This document shows, piece after piece, positions 1 to 9,728 of a stretch of DNA of 64,000 nucleotides. The translations under genes and the position numbers were made by a program. The first letter of the stretch is position 1. Each line of letters starts with the position of its first letter. Source of the DNA: Flavobacteriales bacterium (GTDB taxonomy: Bacteria > Bacteroidota > Bacteroidia > NS11-12g > UBA9320); the NCBI GenBank assembly GCA_020635435.1, contig JACJZU010000004.1, positions 186,001-250,000 on the forward strand. Direction: 5' to 3'. The notes under the pieces were generated by a model. It worked only from the letters and a program-made list of their open reading frames with translations. It did not search any database and was not told where the DNA came from.

Positions 1-2135
1 ATCAATGCTTCTATACCTGCATCTTTTCCTCTGAACAGGCGGTAAGCTTCAGCAGGATCGATCGCATTTCGCGGAGCGAACAGGTATTTCACTGCTTTCG
101 CAGCCAGGTCTTTGTCGTAAAAACCTCCGGGTGCCTCAGCGAAAGCCTCAGCTGCGTCGGAGGTCAGAACGTCGGCCCACATATACCCATAATAGGCCGT
201 TGCATAACCCTCTCCGGAGAAGACATGCCCGAAATGCGGCGTGCGATGCCTCATGGGCAATTCTTTGGGCATTCCCATTGCTGCAAGTGTATTGCGTTCA
301 AATGCGTCGATATCGATATCCTCCGGGTCGGCTAAATGCAATTTCATATCCATTATAGCGGAAGCCAGATACTCGGTGGTATTGAATCCCTGATTGAATG
401 TTGCAGCTTTTTTCACCTTGGCGACCAGATCGGGTGGCATGGGTTTTCCTGTTTTATGATGAAGCAGGAACTTTTCAATAACCCGATCGGTTGAGAGCCA
501 GCGTTCGAGTAATTGCGACTGGAATTCCGTATAGTCCCGAACGCCACTATTCAATGTCGGATAGCGCACATTGGATGCGAAGAAGTGTAAGGCGTGACCA
601 AATTCATGAAAGAACGTAGTGGCATCATCCCAGGAAACTAAAAGTGCCTCGCCGGGTGCGGGCTTGACAAAATTGGAGTTATTCGAGGCCAGCACATTCT
701 GTTCTCCATCGAAGGTTGTATGACTTCTGTAGGTGGTAGCCCAGGCTCCGGAGCGTTTACCCGGACGGGCATAGGGGTCGAGATACCAGAGGCCGATGAG
801 CTTGTCGCTCCTGGCGTCGTGTACTTCCCAGACTTTCACGTCTTCATGAAATACCGGAACGCTGCCATCCGGCACCGGACGGAAGGTGTAACCAAAGAGC
901 TCTTCGGCCACATAATGAACCGCCTCGGTTAATTTGTCGAGTTGGAGATATTGCTTAACTTCATCCGAGTTGAGGTCGAACTTCTCTTTGCGCACTTTTT
1001 CAGCATAGTAACGGTAATCCCACGGTTCAATACTTATATTGTGGCCCAATCGATTGGCCAGTGCTTGCATATCTGCAACTTCCTCGTCTACCCGGGCAAT
1101 TGCTGCCGGCCAAACGGCTTCCATGAGTGCCATGGCCTGTTCAGGGGTTTTAGCCATTCGATCCTGCAAACGCCACTCGGCATAGTTCGAATAGCCCAAC
1201 AGTTGAACGCGTTCCTTTCTCAGTTTCAAGATCTCGGCGATGAGTTCATTATTGTCGTACTCGTCGCCGTTGTCACCGCGGGCGTAAAAGGTGGTCCAAA
1301 CTTTTTTGCGCAGTTCGCGCTCATCGGAATAGGTCAGGAACGGATCCATGGAAGAGCGGGTATTCGTAACGGCATACAAGCCCTGTTTGCCGTTCTCACC
1401 TGCAATACGGGCAGCGGATTGAATGAAATCTTCCGGAAGTCCGCTCAATTGTTCCGCTGTAAGATAGGTGATGTAGCTCTCCTCGTCGTGTAATACGTTA
1501 TTGGCAAATTTTGTGTAGAGTGAAGAAAGTTCCTTCTCGATCTCCGCATAGCGCGCCTTTTTTAAGGAATCAAGTTCTGCGCCGCTCATTTCAAATTGTT
1601 TGTAAATGAGCTCGACCACGCGTTGCTGGTCTGGCTCCAACGGATCTCGTATGGAATTCTCGTGAACTGCCTTAATGCGTTTGAACAATTTCTCATTCTG
1701 AACGATGCGCGATTCATATTCCGAGATAAGCGGTGCAAGATCCGTTTGAATTTCGCGGAATTCGGGCGTGGAGAGATTGCTGCTGAAAATGCCGTAGTAT
1801 GTGAAGACCCGATCCAGTACATCGGAGGATCGTTCGAGTTCTTCGATCGTATTGGAAAAGTTGGGGGCTTCGGGGTTCGATGCAATCGCGTCAATACGTT
1901 CAAGATGTATCTCCATACCTTTCAGGACAGCTTCGCGAAGATCTGCCACGTTCATACTATCGAAAGCCGGTACGCCACCATAGGGGCCTTCCCATTCGCG
2001 AAGAAGAATATTCTCGAACTGCATTTTCTCGTTCTCTTTTGATTTTTTTTGGTCTGATCTGCATCCCATCCCTGTTGCCATTATGAACAGGACGGCAACA
2101 ACAGCAAATCTCTTCGTGTCAGCTTTTTGGATCAT
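1..2135 (-). CDS. dcp: M3-family peptidyl-dipeptidase (Dcp-like), lipoprotein or secreted, C-terminus cut by window edge
   Basis: Read by translating the minus strand from ATG at 2135 to the window edge; the frame is open throughout and runs off at base 1, leaving only about ten residues missing compared with related proteins. The zinc-binding HEFGH motif lies at residues about 510-514 (near base 600), and the end reads DPAEAYRLFRGKDAGIEAL, typical of the M3 oligopeptidase C-terminus. M3 enzymes cleave dipeptides or short peptides from small substrates using one zinc ion. The N-terminus has a hydrophobic stretch ending in a Cys (VLFIMATGMGC), so this is probably a lipoprotein facing the periplasm, although the lipobox is imperfect (Gly at -3). 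It is transcribed away from the isomerase gene at 2415, with a divergent spacer of about 280 bp. The family is certain; Dcp versus oligopeptidase A is less so. Confidence 0.9.
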   Translation of the reverse strand, partial: MIQKADTKRFAVVAVLFIMATGMGCRSDQKKSKENEKMQFENILLREWEGPYGGVPAFDSMNVADLREAVLKGMEIHLERIDAIASNPEAPNFSNTIEELERSSDVLDRVFTYYGIFSSNLSTPEFREIQTDLAPLISEYESRIVQNEKLFKRIKAVHENSIRDPLEPDQQRVVELIYKQFEMSGAELDSLKKARYAEIEKELSSLYTKFANNVLHDEESYITYLTAEQLSGLPEDFIQSAARIAGENGKQGLYAVTNTRSSMDPFLTYSDERELRKKVWTTFYARGDNGDEYDNNELIAEILKLRKERVQLLGYSNYAEWRLQDRMAKTPEQAMALMEAVWPAAIARVDEEVADMQALANRLGHNISIEPWDYRYYAEKVRKEKFDLNSDEVKQYLQLDKLTEAVHYVAEELFGYTFRPVPDGSVPVFHEDVKVWEVHDARSDKLIGLWYLDPYARPGKRSGAWATTYRSHTTFDGEQNVLASNNSNFVKPAPGEALLVSWDDATTFFHEFGHALHFFASNVRYPTLNSGVRDYTEFQSQLLERWLSTDRVIEKFLLHHKTGKPMPPDLVAKVKKAATFNQGFNTTEYLASAIMDMKLHLADPEDIDIDAFERNTLAAMGMPKELPMRHRTPHFGHVFSGEGYATAYYGYMWADVLTSDAAEAFAEAPGGFYDKDLAAKAVKYLFAPRNAIDPAEAYRLFRGKDAGIEAL

Positions 2136-2414
2136 GGGGTAAAATTACGGGCGGGAGATCGCAACACAAAGTTGATCGGACATAGACTGTTCGTATTTCG
2201 ACCAGTTCCACGGAATGGAATTCCACCGTCGGGGAGCGTTCGAAAAACGGAGGCGGGTGGAGGGGTTCGTGTCTTCTTTTCGAATCCATCATCGAAGAAA
2301 GCAACCGGAATAGAGGTCGTTTCCGCATGTAAATCGAATGCTTGTCCAATCAACACAACAATCGTTGACATTTCGTGGGAAAAGACCTTATTTTGCGGAC
2401 TATTTTTTAGAACG

Positions 2415-4553
2415 ATGTCATCAAGGAACAGAAACGAAGAAACCGGGGTAATACAGAAGATACAGAAGCAAACCGGTTGTCTGCTATTGATTATTGGAGC
2501 AGCCATGCTTGCTTTCGTGTTAACGGATCTGCTCAAAACCGGTCCCGGTGGGATGGGCAATGCGCAGAATTCCATCGGTGAAATAGCCGGCGACAAGATC
2601 GATTACAACGAGTTCATGATCAAGGTGGACGAGCGTCGGGAGCTTTATGCAACCAACGATCCGACCAATGTTCCGGACGATGCGTCACTTCGTGAGGAAG
2701 CCTGGAACATACTGATCAACGAGAAGATCATCAAACGCGAGCACAAGGAGTTGGGTTTGGTAGTTAGTCCGGACGAATTCAGTGATGTAACCGTTGGTTC
2801 TTCCCCGCACCCGCGTATCATTCAGGCGTTTCAAAATCCCGATACCAAGCAATTCGACAAGAATCGCTTCATTCAATTCCTGGAGAGTGATATTCAGGAC
2901 GACGAAGATCTGCGCAAACGCTGGTTGGTTTTCTTCGAGGAACCGATCAAAGAGGAGATCGTTGGTGCCAAGTACGACAAATATGTAAAGAGCGGTGTTT
3001 ATACTACGAAACTGGATGCACAGGCAAGTTTGGATGAGAACAACGAAATCAGTGCTCAAGTTGTTGAGGTTCCATATGTTTCGATCTCTGATTCAACCAT
3101 CAAGGTAACTGACAAAGATCTTAAACGCTACATTTCAGCGAACCCTGATAAGTTCAAGCAGGATGCATCGCGTGCGATCCAGTTTGTTGTGATCAATGTT
3201 TTCCCATCTTCCAAGGATTCTGCAACTGTGAAGAAATGGGCAGAAGACTACGTGGAGCGTTTCAAGAATGCCAAGAACGACAGTTCATTCGTTTCCATTC
3301 ACCGCAGTCAGACCCCATTCAATCCGGATTACCTGGGTCGTGGTAGTTTCGAGCCAAGTATTGAGGACCAGTTGTTTGCGGCGGATAGCGGGACAGTTTT
3401 AGGACCATTTTATTTCCAGGGCTTCTATAATCTCTACAAGATAAGTGATATCGGTTCGGACAGTGTACCGAGTGTACGGGCACGTCACGTATACATTCCG
3501 ATCATGGGTTCAGGTGATGCCGATACGCTGGAGGCCATGACGAAAGCGAACGACATCATGAGGAAAATCCGAAGCGGTCAATCCACATTTGAAGAGGAAG
3601 CGAAGAGCAACCTGGATGGAACCGGCACCAAAGGCGGAGATCTCGGATATGTTCGTGAGGAGGGAATGACCCGCATGGACGAAGGTTTGCGCAAGGAAAT
3701 ATTCAAACGTTCGAAAGGCAGCATGTTCGTTTACAAAGCTGAGGACGGGGTTCATGTTGTGGAGATCACTTCAGAGCGAACTACTAAAACGCTACAGGTT
3801 GCAATATTGAACAGAATGATCACTCCGGGCAATGAAACCGACCGTGAAGCGGAGCGTCTGGCTGCGGAGATCCAATATCAGGCCGAGCAGGGGAACAATT
3901 TTGTAGAAGCTGTGGAGTCGAAGGGATTGAGTGTACGTGAAGCGGATAAAGTTGTGGAGGGGTCTATGATCATACCCGGAATTCAATCTCCTGCGGCAGT
4001 TGTGCGCTGGTTATTCGAAGATGAAACCAAAGAAGGTACCGTAAGTGATGTGATCGATCTGGGCGACCGTTATGTTGTTGCACAATGTACACGCATACGT
4101 GAGAAAGGTGTTGCAGAGCTGGATGCTGTTCGCGAAATGGCAACGATGGAATATGTGAAAGAGCAGAAGTACAAGCAGATCTCCGAGCAGATGGAGAAGG
4201 CTCTTTCCACAGCCAAGAATCCTGAAGATCTGGCAAAAGCTTTGAATACGGTTGTTAAACCAATTCCTGCTCAAACATTCAATGCCACTGATGTGATGAG
4301 TGTAGGTGTTGAAATGGAGTTGCTCGGGGTACTTTTTGGAATGCCTGAAGGGAAGATGTCTCGTCCGGTTAAAGGGAATGTGGGCGTTTATGTTGCACAG
4401 GTGAACGGTGTGATCCCACAAAAAGTTGGGCCTGAAATTGACAGTGAGCGCATGATGATCTCGGATCAGATGAAGGGCGGTATTGACAACAAAGTACTGG
4501 ATGCCTTGAAGAAGGCGGGCGAGATCAAGGACAACCGCTATAAATTCTTCTGA
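2415..4553 (+). CDS. Periplasmic peptidyl-prolyl cis-trans isomerase, PpiD/SurA-like
   Basis: 712 residues from ATG 2415. The frame is open further upstream to 2127, but that extension is low-complexity and overlaps the divergent promoter region, so the ATG before the membrane anchor is preferred. Residues about 20-40 form one transmembrane helix (LLLIIGAAMLAFVLTDLL), followed by a SurA_N-like chaperone region and a parvulin domain at about 350-460 (SVRARHVYIPIM ... GTKGGDLGYVREEGM). Proteins of this design are anchored in the inner membrane, face the periplasm and help fold outer-membrane and secreted proteins, which fits a genome rich in T9SS cargo. A possible promoter (TTGACA near 2365 and TTATTTTG near 2388) lies upstream. 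A perfect 7-bp hairpin follows the stop codon. The family call is firm; catalytic activity of the parvulin domain is not tested by sequence alone. Confidence 0.88.
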   Translation: MSSRNRNEETGVIQKIQKQTGCLLLIIGAAMLAFVLTDLLKTGPGGMGNAQNSIGEIAGDKIDYNEFMIKVDERRELYATNDPTNVPDDASLREEAWNILINEKIIKREHKELGLVVSPDEFSDVTVGSSPHPRIIQAFQNPDTKQFDKNRFIQFLESDIQDDEDLRKRWLVFFEEPIKEEIVGAKYDKYVKSGVYTTKLDAQASLDENNEISAQVVEVPYVSISDSTIKVTDKDLKRYISANPDKFKQDASRAIQFVVINVFPSSKDSATVKKWAEDYVERFKNAKNDSSFVSIHRSQTPFNPDYLGRGSFEPSIEDQLFAADSGTVLGPFYFQGFYNLYKISDIGSDSVPSVRARHVYIPIMGSGDADTLEAMTKANDIMRKIRSGQSTFEEEAKSNLDGTGTKGGDLGYVREEGMTRMDEGLRKEIFKRSKGSMFVYKAEDGVHVVEITSERTTKTLQVAILNRMITPGNETDREAERLAAEIQYQAEQGNNFVEAVESKGLSVREADKVVEGSMIIPGIQSPAAVVRWLFEDETKEGTVSDVIDLGDRYVVAQCTRIREKGVAELDAVREMATMEYVKEQKYKQISEQMEKALSTAKNPEDLAKALNTVVKPIPAQTFNATDVMSVGVEMELLGVLFGMPEGKMSRPVKGNVGVYVAQVNGVIPQKVGPEIDSERMMISDQMKGGIDNKVLDALKKAGEIKDNRYKFF

Positions 4554-4566
4554 TCACTTGGCACAA

Positions 4567-4583
4567 TAAGGCGATACGCCTTA
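4567..4583 (+). terminator. Perfect 7-bp hairpin after the isomerase gene
   Basis: TAAGGCG, a 3-nt loop and CGCCTTA form a perfect 7-bp stem 13 nt after the stop codon at 4553, followed by ACTTT. It could end the isomerase transcript, but the following T-run is weak and the hydrolase start at 4593 is only 10 nt further on, so it could also act in the hydrolase leader. Confidence 0.4.
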
Positions 4584-4592
4584 CTTTGAATT

Positions 4593-5411
4593 GTGCATAA
4601 AGGTTATTGGCAACAAGGGGCAGGTGCCGATCTGGTTCTGCTCCATGGTTTCTGTGAACATGCTGTGATGTGGGCGGAAGTGCTTCCGCTTCTGGCATCG
4701 AGGTACACAGTTCATACATTCGATCTTCCCGGTTTTGGTTCAATGGCACATGAGGATGTGTTATCCATGGAGGATGCCGCAGCGTATGTACATCGCATCC
4801 TCGAACAAAATGCCGTGCGTACGTATGTGGTTGCCGGCCATTCCATGGGAGGTTATGTTGGTCTCTGTATGATGCAGATGTTCCCGGAAAGCGTTCTGGG
4901 ATTGAGCCTGGTAAATTCTCATGCCGATGCCGATTCCATTGAAAAAGCTGCCAATCGGTCGAAAACCATCGAATTCCTCGGAAAGAACGGACGGGAAGAG
5001 TTTCTGGAACTGTTCGTGCGCGATCTGCTTTCTGCGGAGAATGATACTCGTGCGGACTGGATCACTGAGTTATTGGACATGGTGCGCGCAACGCCGGTAG
5101 AAAGGATCATTCAGGGGTTGGAGATGATGAGGGATCGACGTGGTTTTCTTCCTTATTTATCGACATGCGATAGGCCTGTTCAATTTCTGATAGGGAAAGC
5201 AGACAAGTTGTATAAATACCCGGAACTGTTTGTACAAGCCTCGAAATGCCGGCATGCCGATGTTCATTTGTTTGATTCCGGGCATTTGGGAGTAAAAGAA
5301 AAGCCCGAACAGTACGTCCGGGCTTTGTCCGATTTTGTGAAATACTGCTATGACTTCGAATCCGGGTCGGCTTCGCCGATTTCCGTTTCGCTCACATCAT
5401 TCAATTCCTGA
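4593..5411 (+). CDS. Alpha/beta-hydrolase fold protein
   Basis: 272 residues, GTG start at 4593 (no ATG fits before the first conserved strand). The fold is clear: oxyanion-hole region LVLLHGF near residue 15, nucleophile elbow AGHSMGG with Ser at about 84, an acid in [11 protein letters not shown] and the catalytic His in FDSGHLG near the C-terminus, so all three triad residues are present. Substrate is not predictable. The resemblance to MenH-like hydrolases and the presence of menA and menC about 5 kb downstream make a menaquinone role possible, but the gene is not in their operon. The last 64 bp overlap the 3' end of ftsH on the other strand, so the final 21 residues are read from DNA that also codes for the FtsH tail and look non-conserved. 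Confidence 0.85.
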   Translation: MHKGYWQQGAGADLVLLHGFCEHAVMWAEVLPLLASRYTVHTFDLPGFGSMAHEDVLSMEDAAAYVHRILEQNAVRTYVVAGHSMGGYVGLCMMQMFPESVLGLSLVNSHADADSIEKAANRSKTIEFLGKNGREEFLELFVRDLLSAENDTRADWITELLDMVRATPVERIIQGLEMMRDRRGFLPYLSTCDRPVQFLIGKADKLYKYPELFVQASKCRHADVHLFDSGHLGVKEKPEQYVRALSDFVKYCYDFESGSASPISVSLTSFNS

Positions 5412-7516
5412 TCGCCGGGTACTTCTGAATTCGCGGAATCAGTAGACGCTGATTCTGTTTCTGTTGTTGACTCCTCACTCCTCTTCTCCTCCTGTTCTTC
5501 CGTTGTGGGTTCATCGTCTCCATTTACAAAACTCTCGTAAGTAGTTTTGTGATCGAAAGGTCTTTTACCGATCAAGCGTTCCAGATCTGTTTGGAAGAGG
5601 ATCTCTTTTTCGAGAAGCTCTTTGGCCAGGATCTCCAGCTCATCTCGTTTTTCCTCGATAAGTGCTTTGGTTCGGTCGTAAGCTCTTCCAATGAGGTGTC
5701 GTACTTCCTCATCGATCAGTTCTGCCGTTTTTTCGGAGTACGGACGGTTAAATCCGAACTCGTTCTGGGGGTCGTTGAAGGAAACATTGCCGACCCGCTC
5801 ATTCATCCCGTAGAGGGTAACCATAGCGTATGCCATTTTGGTTATGCGCTCGAGGTCGTTTTGGGCACCGGTGGAGATCTTGCCGAAGAACACTTCTTCT
5901 GCAGCACGACCTCCAAGGGTCATGCACATGGCATCGATCAATTGTTCCGTTCGGTAGAGGTATTGTTCCTTGGGCAGATACTGTGCGTAACCTAATGCAG
6001 CCACACCGCGGGGTACAATGCTCACTTTAACCAAAGGGTCTGCATATTCGAGGAACCAACCGACGATGGCATGTCCGGCCTCGTGGTAAGCTACAATCTT
6101 TTTCTCCTCCGGACTGATGATCTTATTCTTCTTCTCCAATCCGCCGATCACGCGGTCGATGGCATCCTGAAAATCGGTCATTTCCACCATCTCCTTATTC
6201 TTTCGTGCTGCAATGAGGGCTGCCTCGTTGCACACATTGGCGATCTCGGCACCGGCAAAGCCCGGAGTTTGTGCCGCCAGTTTCTTGGCGTTTACTTCCG
6301 GAGATAGCTTTTTCAGGGGTTTCAGATGGACTTTGAAGATCTGTTCTCTGCCAACCAGATCCGGTTTGTCAATAGCGATCTGTCGGTCGAAACGACCCGG
6401 TCTCAAAAGAGCTGAATCAAGTATGTCAGGCCGGTTTGTCGCAGCAAGAATGATCACCCCGCTATCGGTTCCAAACCCATCCATCTCGGTGAGAAGTTGG
6501 TTGAGGGTGTTCTCACGTTCGTCGTTCGCTCCCTGCATCGCACTTCGTCCGCGGGCACGGCCAATGGCATCGATCTCGTCGATGAAAATGATACACGGCG
6601 CTTTTTCCTTGGCTTGTCGGAACAGATCCCGAACCCTGGAGGCACCAACCCCTACGAACATCTCAACGAAATCGCTACCCGACAGCGAGAAGAAGGGAAC
6701 ATCCGCTTCACCGGCAACGGCTTTGGCCATCAAGGTTTTTCCGGTACCCGGAGGGCCCACCAACAGCACTCCTTTGGGGATTTTACCACCCAGATCGGTA
6801 TATTTCTGGGGGTTTTTGAGGAAGTCGACCACTTCCATCACCTCTACTTTGGCCTCTTCCAAACCGGCAACATCCTTGAAAGTTACATTTACCTTGGTGC
6901 CCTTCTCGAACAATTGGGCTTTGGATTTACCGATATTGAAGATCTGTCCGGCCCCACCGGAAGCTCCGCCACCCATTCTGCGCATCATCAGATACCAAAA
7001 CAGGAACAAGAGCGCGAAGAATATGATCCAATTGAAGATCCCGTCATATTCTTTCTCGGTAGTTGTGTCTACCTGTATGCGTTTTTCCAGAGGCACATCC
7101 TCCTGCGCACGGTAGATCAGCTCCTCGAACTTTTGGTAGTCGCCGATATCTTTGAGGGAGTAAACGGCCCCATCCGGGTTGGAGAGAATTCCTCGCTCGT
7201 GGACCTTCTTCTTATGCGCTTCGGTGAGTTTTGCACTGTCGGTCAGATAGATGTCAGCCCTTTTGCGATTCACCACAACGATCTTGCTCACTTCACCTTT
7301 ACGGATCATTTCAATGAGCTCGCTTTTCCCGAGTTCCTCGCTGCCTTCCATGGGGAAGAACATCATGGCCAGGAAGAAGGCGATCACGATCGCATATATC
7401 CAGTAAAAATTAAAGCGCGGACCTCTGCCTCTGGGATTTCCGGGATCGCCTCCCGATCTGTCCTCGTTCTCCTTTTTGATCACGATCCTGGGTTTTTGAT
7501 TTTTATTGTCTGCCAT
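5348..7516 (-). CDS. ftsH: ATP-dependent zinc metalloprotease FtsH
   Basis: 722 residues from ATG 7516. Two transmembrane helices (about 37-55 and 160-177) flank a periplasmic domain. The AAA+ domain has Walker A GPPGTGKT (254-261), Walker [12 protein letters not shown] (about 309-319) and the second-region-of-homology arginines (LLRPGRFDR). The protease domain has HEAGH (478-482) and the third zinc ligand in STGAQNDLE. FtsH is a hexameric inner-membrane protease that degrades misassembled membrane proteins and regulatory proteins. The tail after residue about 670 is long, acidic and Ser/Thr-rich, common in Bacteroidota FtsH. A TACCTTTG box lies 52 nt upstream. The 3' end overlaps the convergent hydrolase gene by 64 bp. 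Confidence 0.98.
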   Translation of the reverse strand: MADNKNQKPRIVIKKENEDRSGGDPGNPRGRGPRFNFYWIYAIVIAFFLAMMFFPMEGSEELGKSELIEMIRKGEVSKIVVVNRKRADIYLTDSAKLTEAHKKKVHERGILSNPDGAVYSLKDIGDYQKFEELIYRAQEDVPLEKRIQVDTTTEKEYDGIFNWIIFFALLFLFWYLMMRRMGGGASGGAGQIFNIGKSKAQLFEKGTKVNVTFKDVAGLEEAKVEVMEVVDFLKNPQKYTDLGGKIPKGVLLVGPPGTGKTLMAKAVAGEADVPFFSLSGSDFVEMFVGVGASRVRDLFRQAKEKAPCIIFIDEIDAIGRARGRSAMQGANDERENTLNQLLTEMDGFGTDSGVIILAATNRPDILDSALLRPGRFDRQIAIDKPDLVGREQIFKVHLKPLKKLSPEVNAKKLAAQTPGFAGAEIANVCNEAALIAARKNKEMVEMTDFQDAIDRVIGGLEKKNKIISPEEKKIVAYHEAGHAIVGWFLEYADPLVKVSIVPRGVAALGYAQYLPKEQYLYRTEQLIDAMCMTLGGRAAEEVFFGKISTGAQNDLERITKMAYAMVTLYGMNERVGNVSFNDPQNEFGFNRPYSEKTAELIDEEVRHLIGRAYDRTKALIEEKRDELEILAKELLEKEILFQTDLERLIGKRPFDHKTTYESFVNGDDEPTTEEQEEKRSEESTTETESASTDSANSEVPGDQELNDVSETEIGEADPDSKS

Positions 7517-7567
7517 TTAAATATGTTTCGAATTCTGGTACTCAAAGGAACCATGATACGAGGGGCG

Positions 7568-7575
7568 CAAAGGTA
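7568..7575 (-). promoter_or_regulatory. Bacteroidota-type -7 box of ftsH
   Basis: The minus strand reads TACCTTTG, a perfect TAnnTTTG -7 element of the Bacteroidota housekeeping sigma factor, 52 nt before the ftsH ATG. No convincing TTTG sits at the usual 17-20 nt upstream, so only the -7 element is called. Confidence 0.55.
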
Positions 7576-7738
7576 GTGCAAACTCGTATATGCCCTTAAA
7601 CTCGTAGCACCTGTCAATAGTTTTGCCAAAGCGGCCAAAACCTGTCAATTACAGACCAACGCTAATACTTTGCGGATGAACGTTGGATCGCGACTGAATT
7701 CTGCGCCACTTTGGCACTTCAAACCATTCGAATTGACC

Positions 7739-7746
7739 TAATTTTG
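7739..7746 (+). promoter_or_regulatory. Bacteroidota-type -7 box of kbl operon
   Basis: TAATTTTG matches TAnnTTTG exactly and ends 14 nt before the kbl ATG. The nearest TTTG upstream (7710-7713) is 25 nt away, longer than usual. It would drive the long rightward run from kbl. Confidence 0.45.
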
Positions 7747-7760
7747 CCCAAATTCATGTT

Positions 7761-8951
7761 ATGTACGACACGTTAAAACCTTATTTGGAAAAGGAACTCA
7801 ACGAGATACGTGAAGCCGGTTTGTTCAAGGAGGAACGGATCATTGCTTCGCCCCAGGGTGCTGAGATCACGCTTGCCGATGGCAGCATAGTGCTGAATTT
7901 CTGCGCAAACAACTATTTGGGACTTTCGGCACATCCGGTTGTGTTGGAGGCCGCGAAGAAAGCCATCGATTCGCACGGTTTCGGTATGTCGTCGGTGCGA
8001 TTCATTTGTGGAACCCAGGACATTCACAAGACGCTCGAACAAAAGATCTCTACTTTCCTTGGAACAGAGGATACGATATTATATGCGGCTGCCTTTGATG
8101 CCAACGGTGGGGTATTTGAACCTTTGTTTGGTCCGGAAGATGCCATAATCAGCGATGCGTTGAATCATGCCTCGATCATAGATGGTGTTCGTTTGTGCAA
8201 GGCGCGTCGATTCCGCTATGAACACAATGATATGCAAGATCTGGAGCGCTGTCTGCAGGAAAGCAGTGATGCCCCGAATCGCATCATTGTATCGGATGGT
8301 GTATTCAGTATGGATGGTACCATCGCACAGCTGGATAAGATCTGTGAACTTGCCGACAGGTACAAAGCCCTGATCATGATCGATGAGTGCCATGCAAGTG
8401 GCTTCATGGGTAAAACTGGTCGAGGTACGCATGAATATCGGAATGTAATGGGACGTATTGACATAATCACCGGAACACTTGGCAAAGCCCTTGGCGGTGC
8501 TAGCGGAGGTTTCACGAGCGGGCGAAAAGAGATCATTGATATGCTCCGCCAGCGTTCTCGTCCATATTTGTTCAGCAATACCCTTGCACCATCAATCGTT
8601 GGGGCTTCTATCGCAGTTTTCGACCTTCTGACCGAGACCACGGAATTGCGGGATCGTTTGGAGGCCAATACCACGCACTTCCGCTCGGCGATGACAGCGG
8701 CGGGATTTGATATCAAGCCGGGTGTGCACCCGATCGTGCCCATAATGTTATATGATGCGCGTTTATCTCAGGAGTTCGCTGCTCGTTTGCTCAAAGAAGG
8801 TATCTATGTGATCGGATTCTATTTCCCGGTTGTGCCGAAAGGGCAAGCGCGAATTCGTGTTCAGTTGAGCGCGGCTCATACCCGCGAACACATCGATAAG
8901 GCCATAGCTGCATTTACGCAGATCGGTCGTGAACTGGGTGTGATCAAGTAG
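7761..8951 (+). CDS. kbl: Glycine C-acetyltransferase (2-amino-3-ketobutyrate CoA ligase)
   Basis: 396 residues, full family length. This PLP enzyme of the alpha-oxoamine synthase group converts 2-amino-3-oxobutanoate plus CoA to glycine and acetyl-CoA in threonine breakdown. Visible features are the N-terminal [10 protein letters not shown], the PLP-contacting IDECHASGF (Asp 208, His 211) and the Schiff-base lysine in [13 protein letters not shown] (Lys 242). The overall pattern matches Kbl better than BioF or serine palmitoyltransferase, for example [11 protein letters not shown] and [13 protein letters not shown]. No threonine dehydrogenase gene is adjacent. An SDR gene starts 6 nt after the stop, and the two are probably co-transcribed. 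Confidence 0.95.
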   Translation: MYDTLKPYLEKELNEIREAGLFKEERIIASPQGAEITLADGSIVLNFCANNYLGLSAHPVVLEAAKKAIDSHGFGMSSVRFICGTQDIHKTLEQKISTFLGTEDTILYAAAFDANGGVFEPLFGPEDAIISDALNHASIIDGVRLCKARRFRYEHNDMQDLERCLQESSDAPNRIIVSDGVFSMDGTIAQLDKICELADRYKALIMIDECHASGFMGKTGRGTHEYRNVMGRIDIITGTLGKALGGASGGFTSGRKEIIDMLRQRSRPYLFSNTLAPSIVGASIAVFDLLTETTELRDRLEANTTHFRSAMTAAGFDIKPGVHPIVPIMLYDARLSQEFAARLLKEGIYVIGFYFPVVPKGQARIRVQLSAAHTREHIDKAIAAFTQIGRELGVIK

Positions 8952-8957
8952 GTCGGC

Positions 8958-9728
8958 ATGCAAATAGATCTTAATGGTAAAAGGGCGATCGTTTGCGGCA
9001 GCACGCAGGGAATTGGCCGGGCTATCGCCGAGCAGATGGCAGACAGTGGGGCAGAGGTTATACTTCTGGCCCGAAATGAAGCCAAGTTAAAGGAAGTTTG
9101 CGCATCGCTGCAGCATCCGGAGCGACACCGCTATCAGGTCGCTGATTTTTCCGATCCATTGAATTTGAAGAAAGCGCTTCAACAGATCAATGGAGCAGTA
9201 CATATCCTTGTGAACAATACCGGTGGACCGCCCGCAGGCAAAGCAATCGATGCGGATATCACACAATATGAGCAGGCCTTTCGACAGCATCTGATCTGCA
9301 ATCAGATCCTGGTTCAGCATGTAGTACATGGGATGCGCGAAGAAGGGTATGGGCGCATCATCAATATCATAAGCACCTCTGTGAAGCAGCCTTTGCCCAA
9401 TTTGGGTGTATCAAATACCATTCGTGGAGCGGTTGGGAATTGGTCGAAAACACTGGCAAATGAGTTAGGTCCGGATGGGATCACTGTAAATAACGTATTG
9501 CCCGGGGCAACCGAAACCGAGCGATTGGAACAGATCATTTCACGCAAGGTTCAGCAGGGCGCTGTGGAAGAGCAGGTGCGGAAAGGTATGTTAAATGCCA
9601 TCCCTGCCGGCAGGTTCGCAAAGGCGGAAGAAATCGCTTATGCTGCTGTTTTCCTTGCTTCGGAGCAAGCGGCTTATATCAATGGTACGAACATCGTTGT
9701 GGACGGAGGCAGGACCGGGAATCTGTAA
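8958..9728 (+). CDS. SDR-family oxidoreductase lacking the usual YxxxK catalytic pair
   Basis: 256 residues with a Rossmann fold: the NAD(P)-binding glycine motif is GSTQGIGRA near residue 14, the NNTGG motif is near residue 88 and the C-terminus reads NIVVDGGRTGNL, typical of FabG-like SDRs. The catalytic segment reads IISTSVKQPL...GVSNTIR: counting from the catalytic Ser, the Tyr and Lys positions carry Ser and Arg. A known subgroup of beta-ketoacyl-ACP-reductase-like SDRs also lacks the canonical tetrad, so this is probably a subfamily trait rather than decay. The rest of the protein, including NVLPGATETERL, is intact. Starts 6 nt after kbl and its stop overlaps the menA start by 1 nt (TAATG). 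The substrate is unknown. Confidence 0.85.
   Translation: MQIDLNGKRAIVCGSTQGIGRAIAEQMADSGAEVILLARNEAKLKEVCASLQHPERHRYQVADFSDPLNLKKALQQINGAVHILVNNTGGPPAGKAIDADITQYEQAFRQHLICNQILVQHVVHGMREEGYGRIINIISTSVKQPLPNLGVSNTIRGAVGNWSKTLANELGPDGITVNNVLPGATETERLEQIISRKVQQGAVEEQVRKGMLNAIPAGRFAKAEEIAYAAVFLASEQAAYINGTNIVVDGGRTGNL

Noticed and set aside
2127..2414. N-terminal extension of the isomerase frame
   Set aside because: The extra 96 codons overlap the divergent promoter region, are unlike the family and precede a good ATG next to the membrane anchor.
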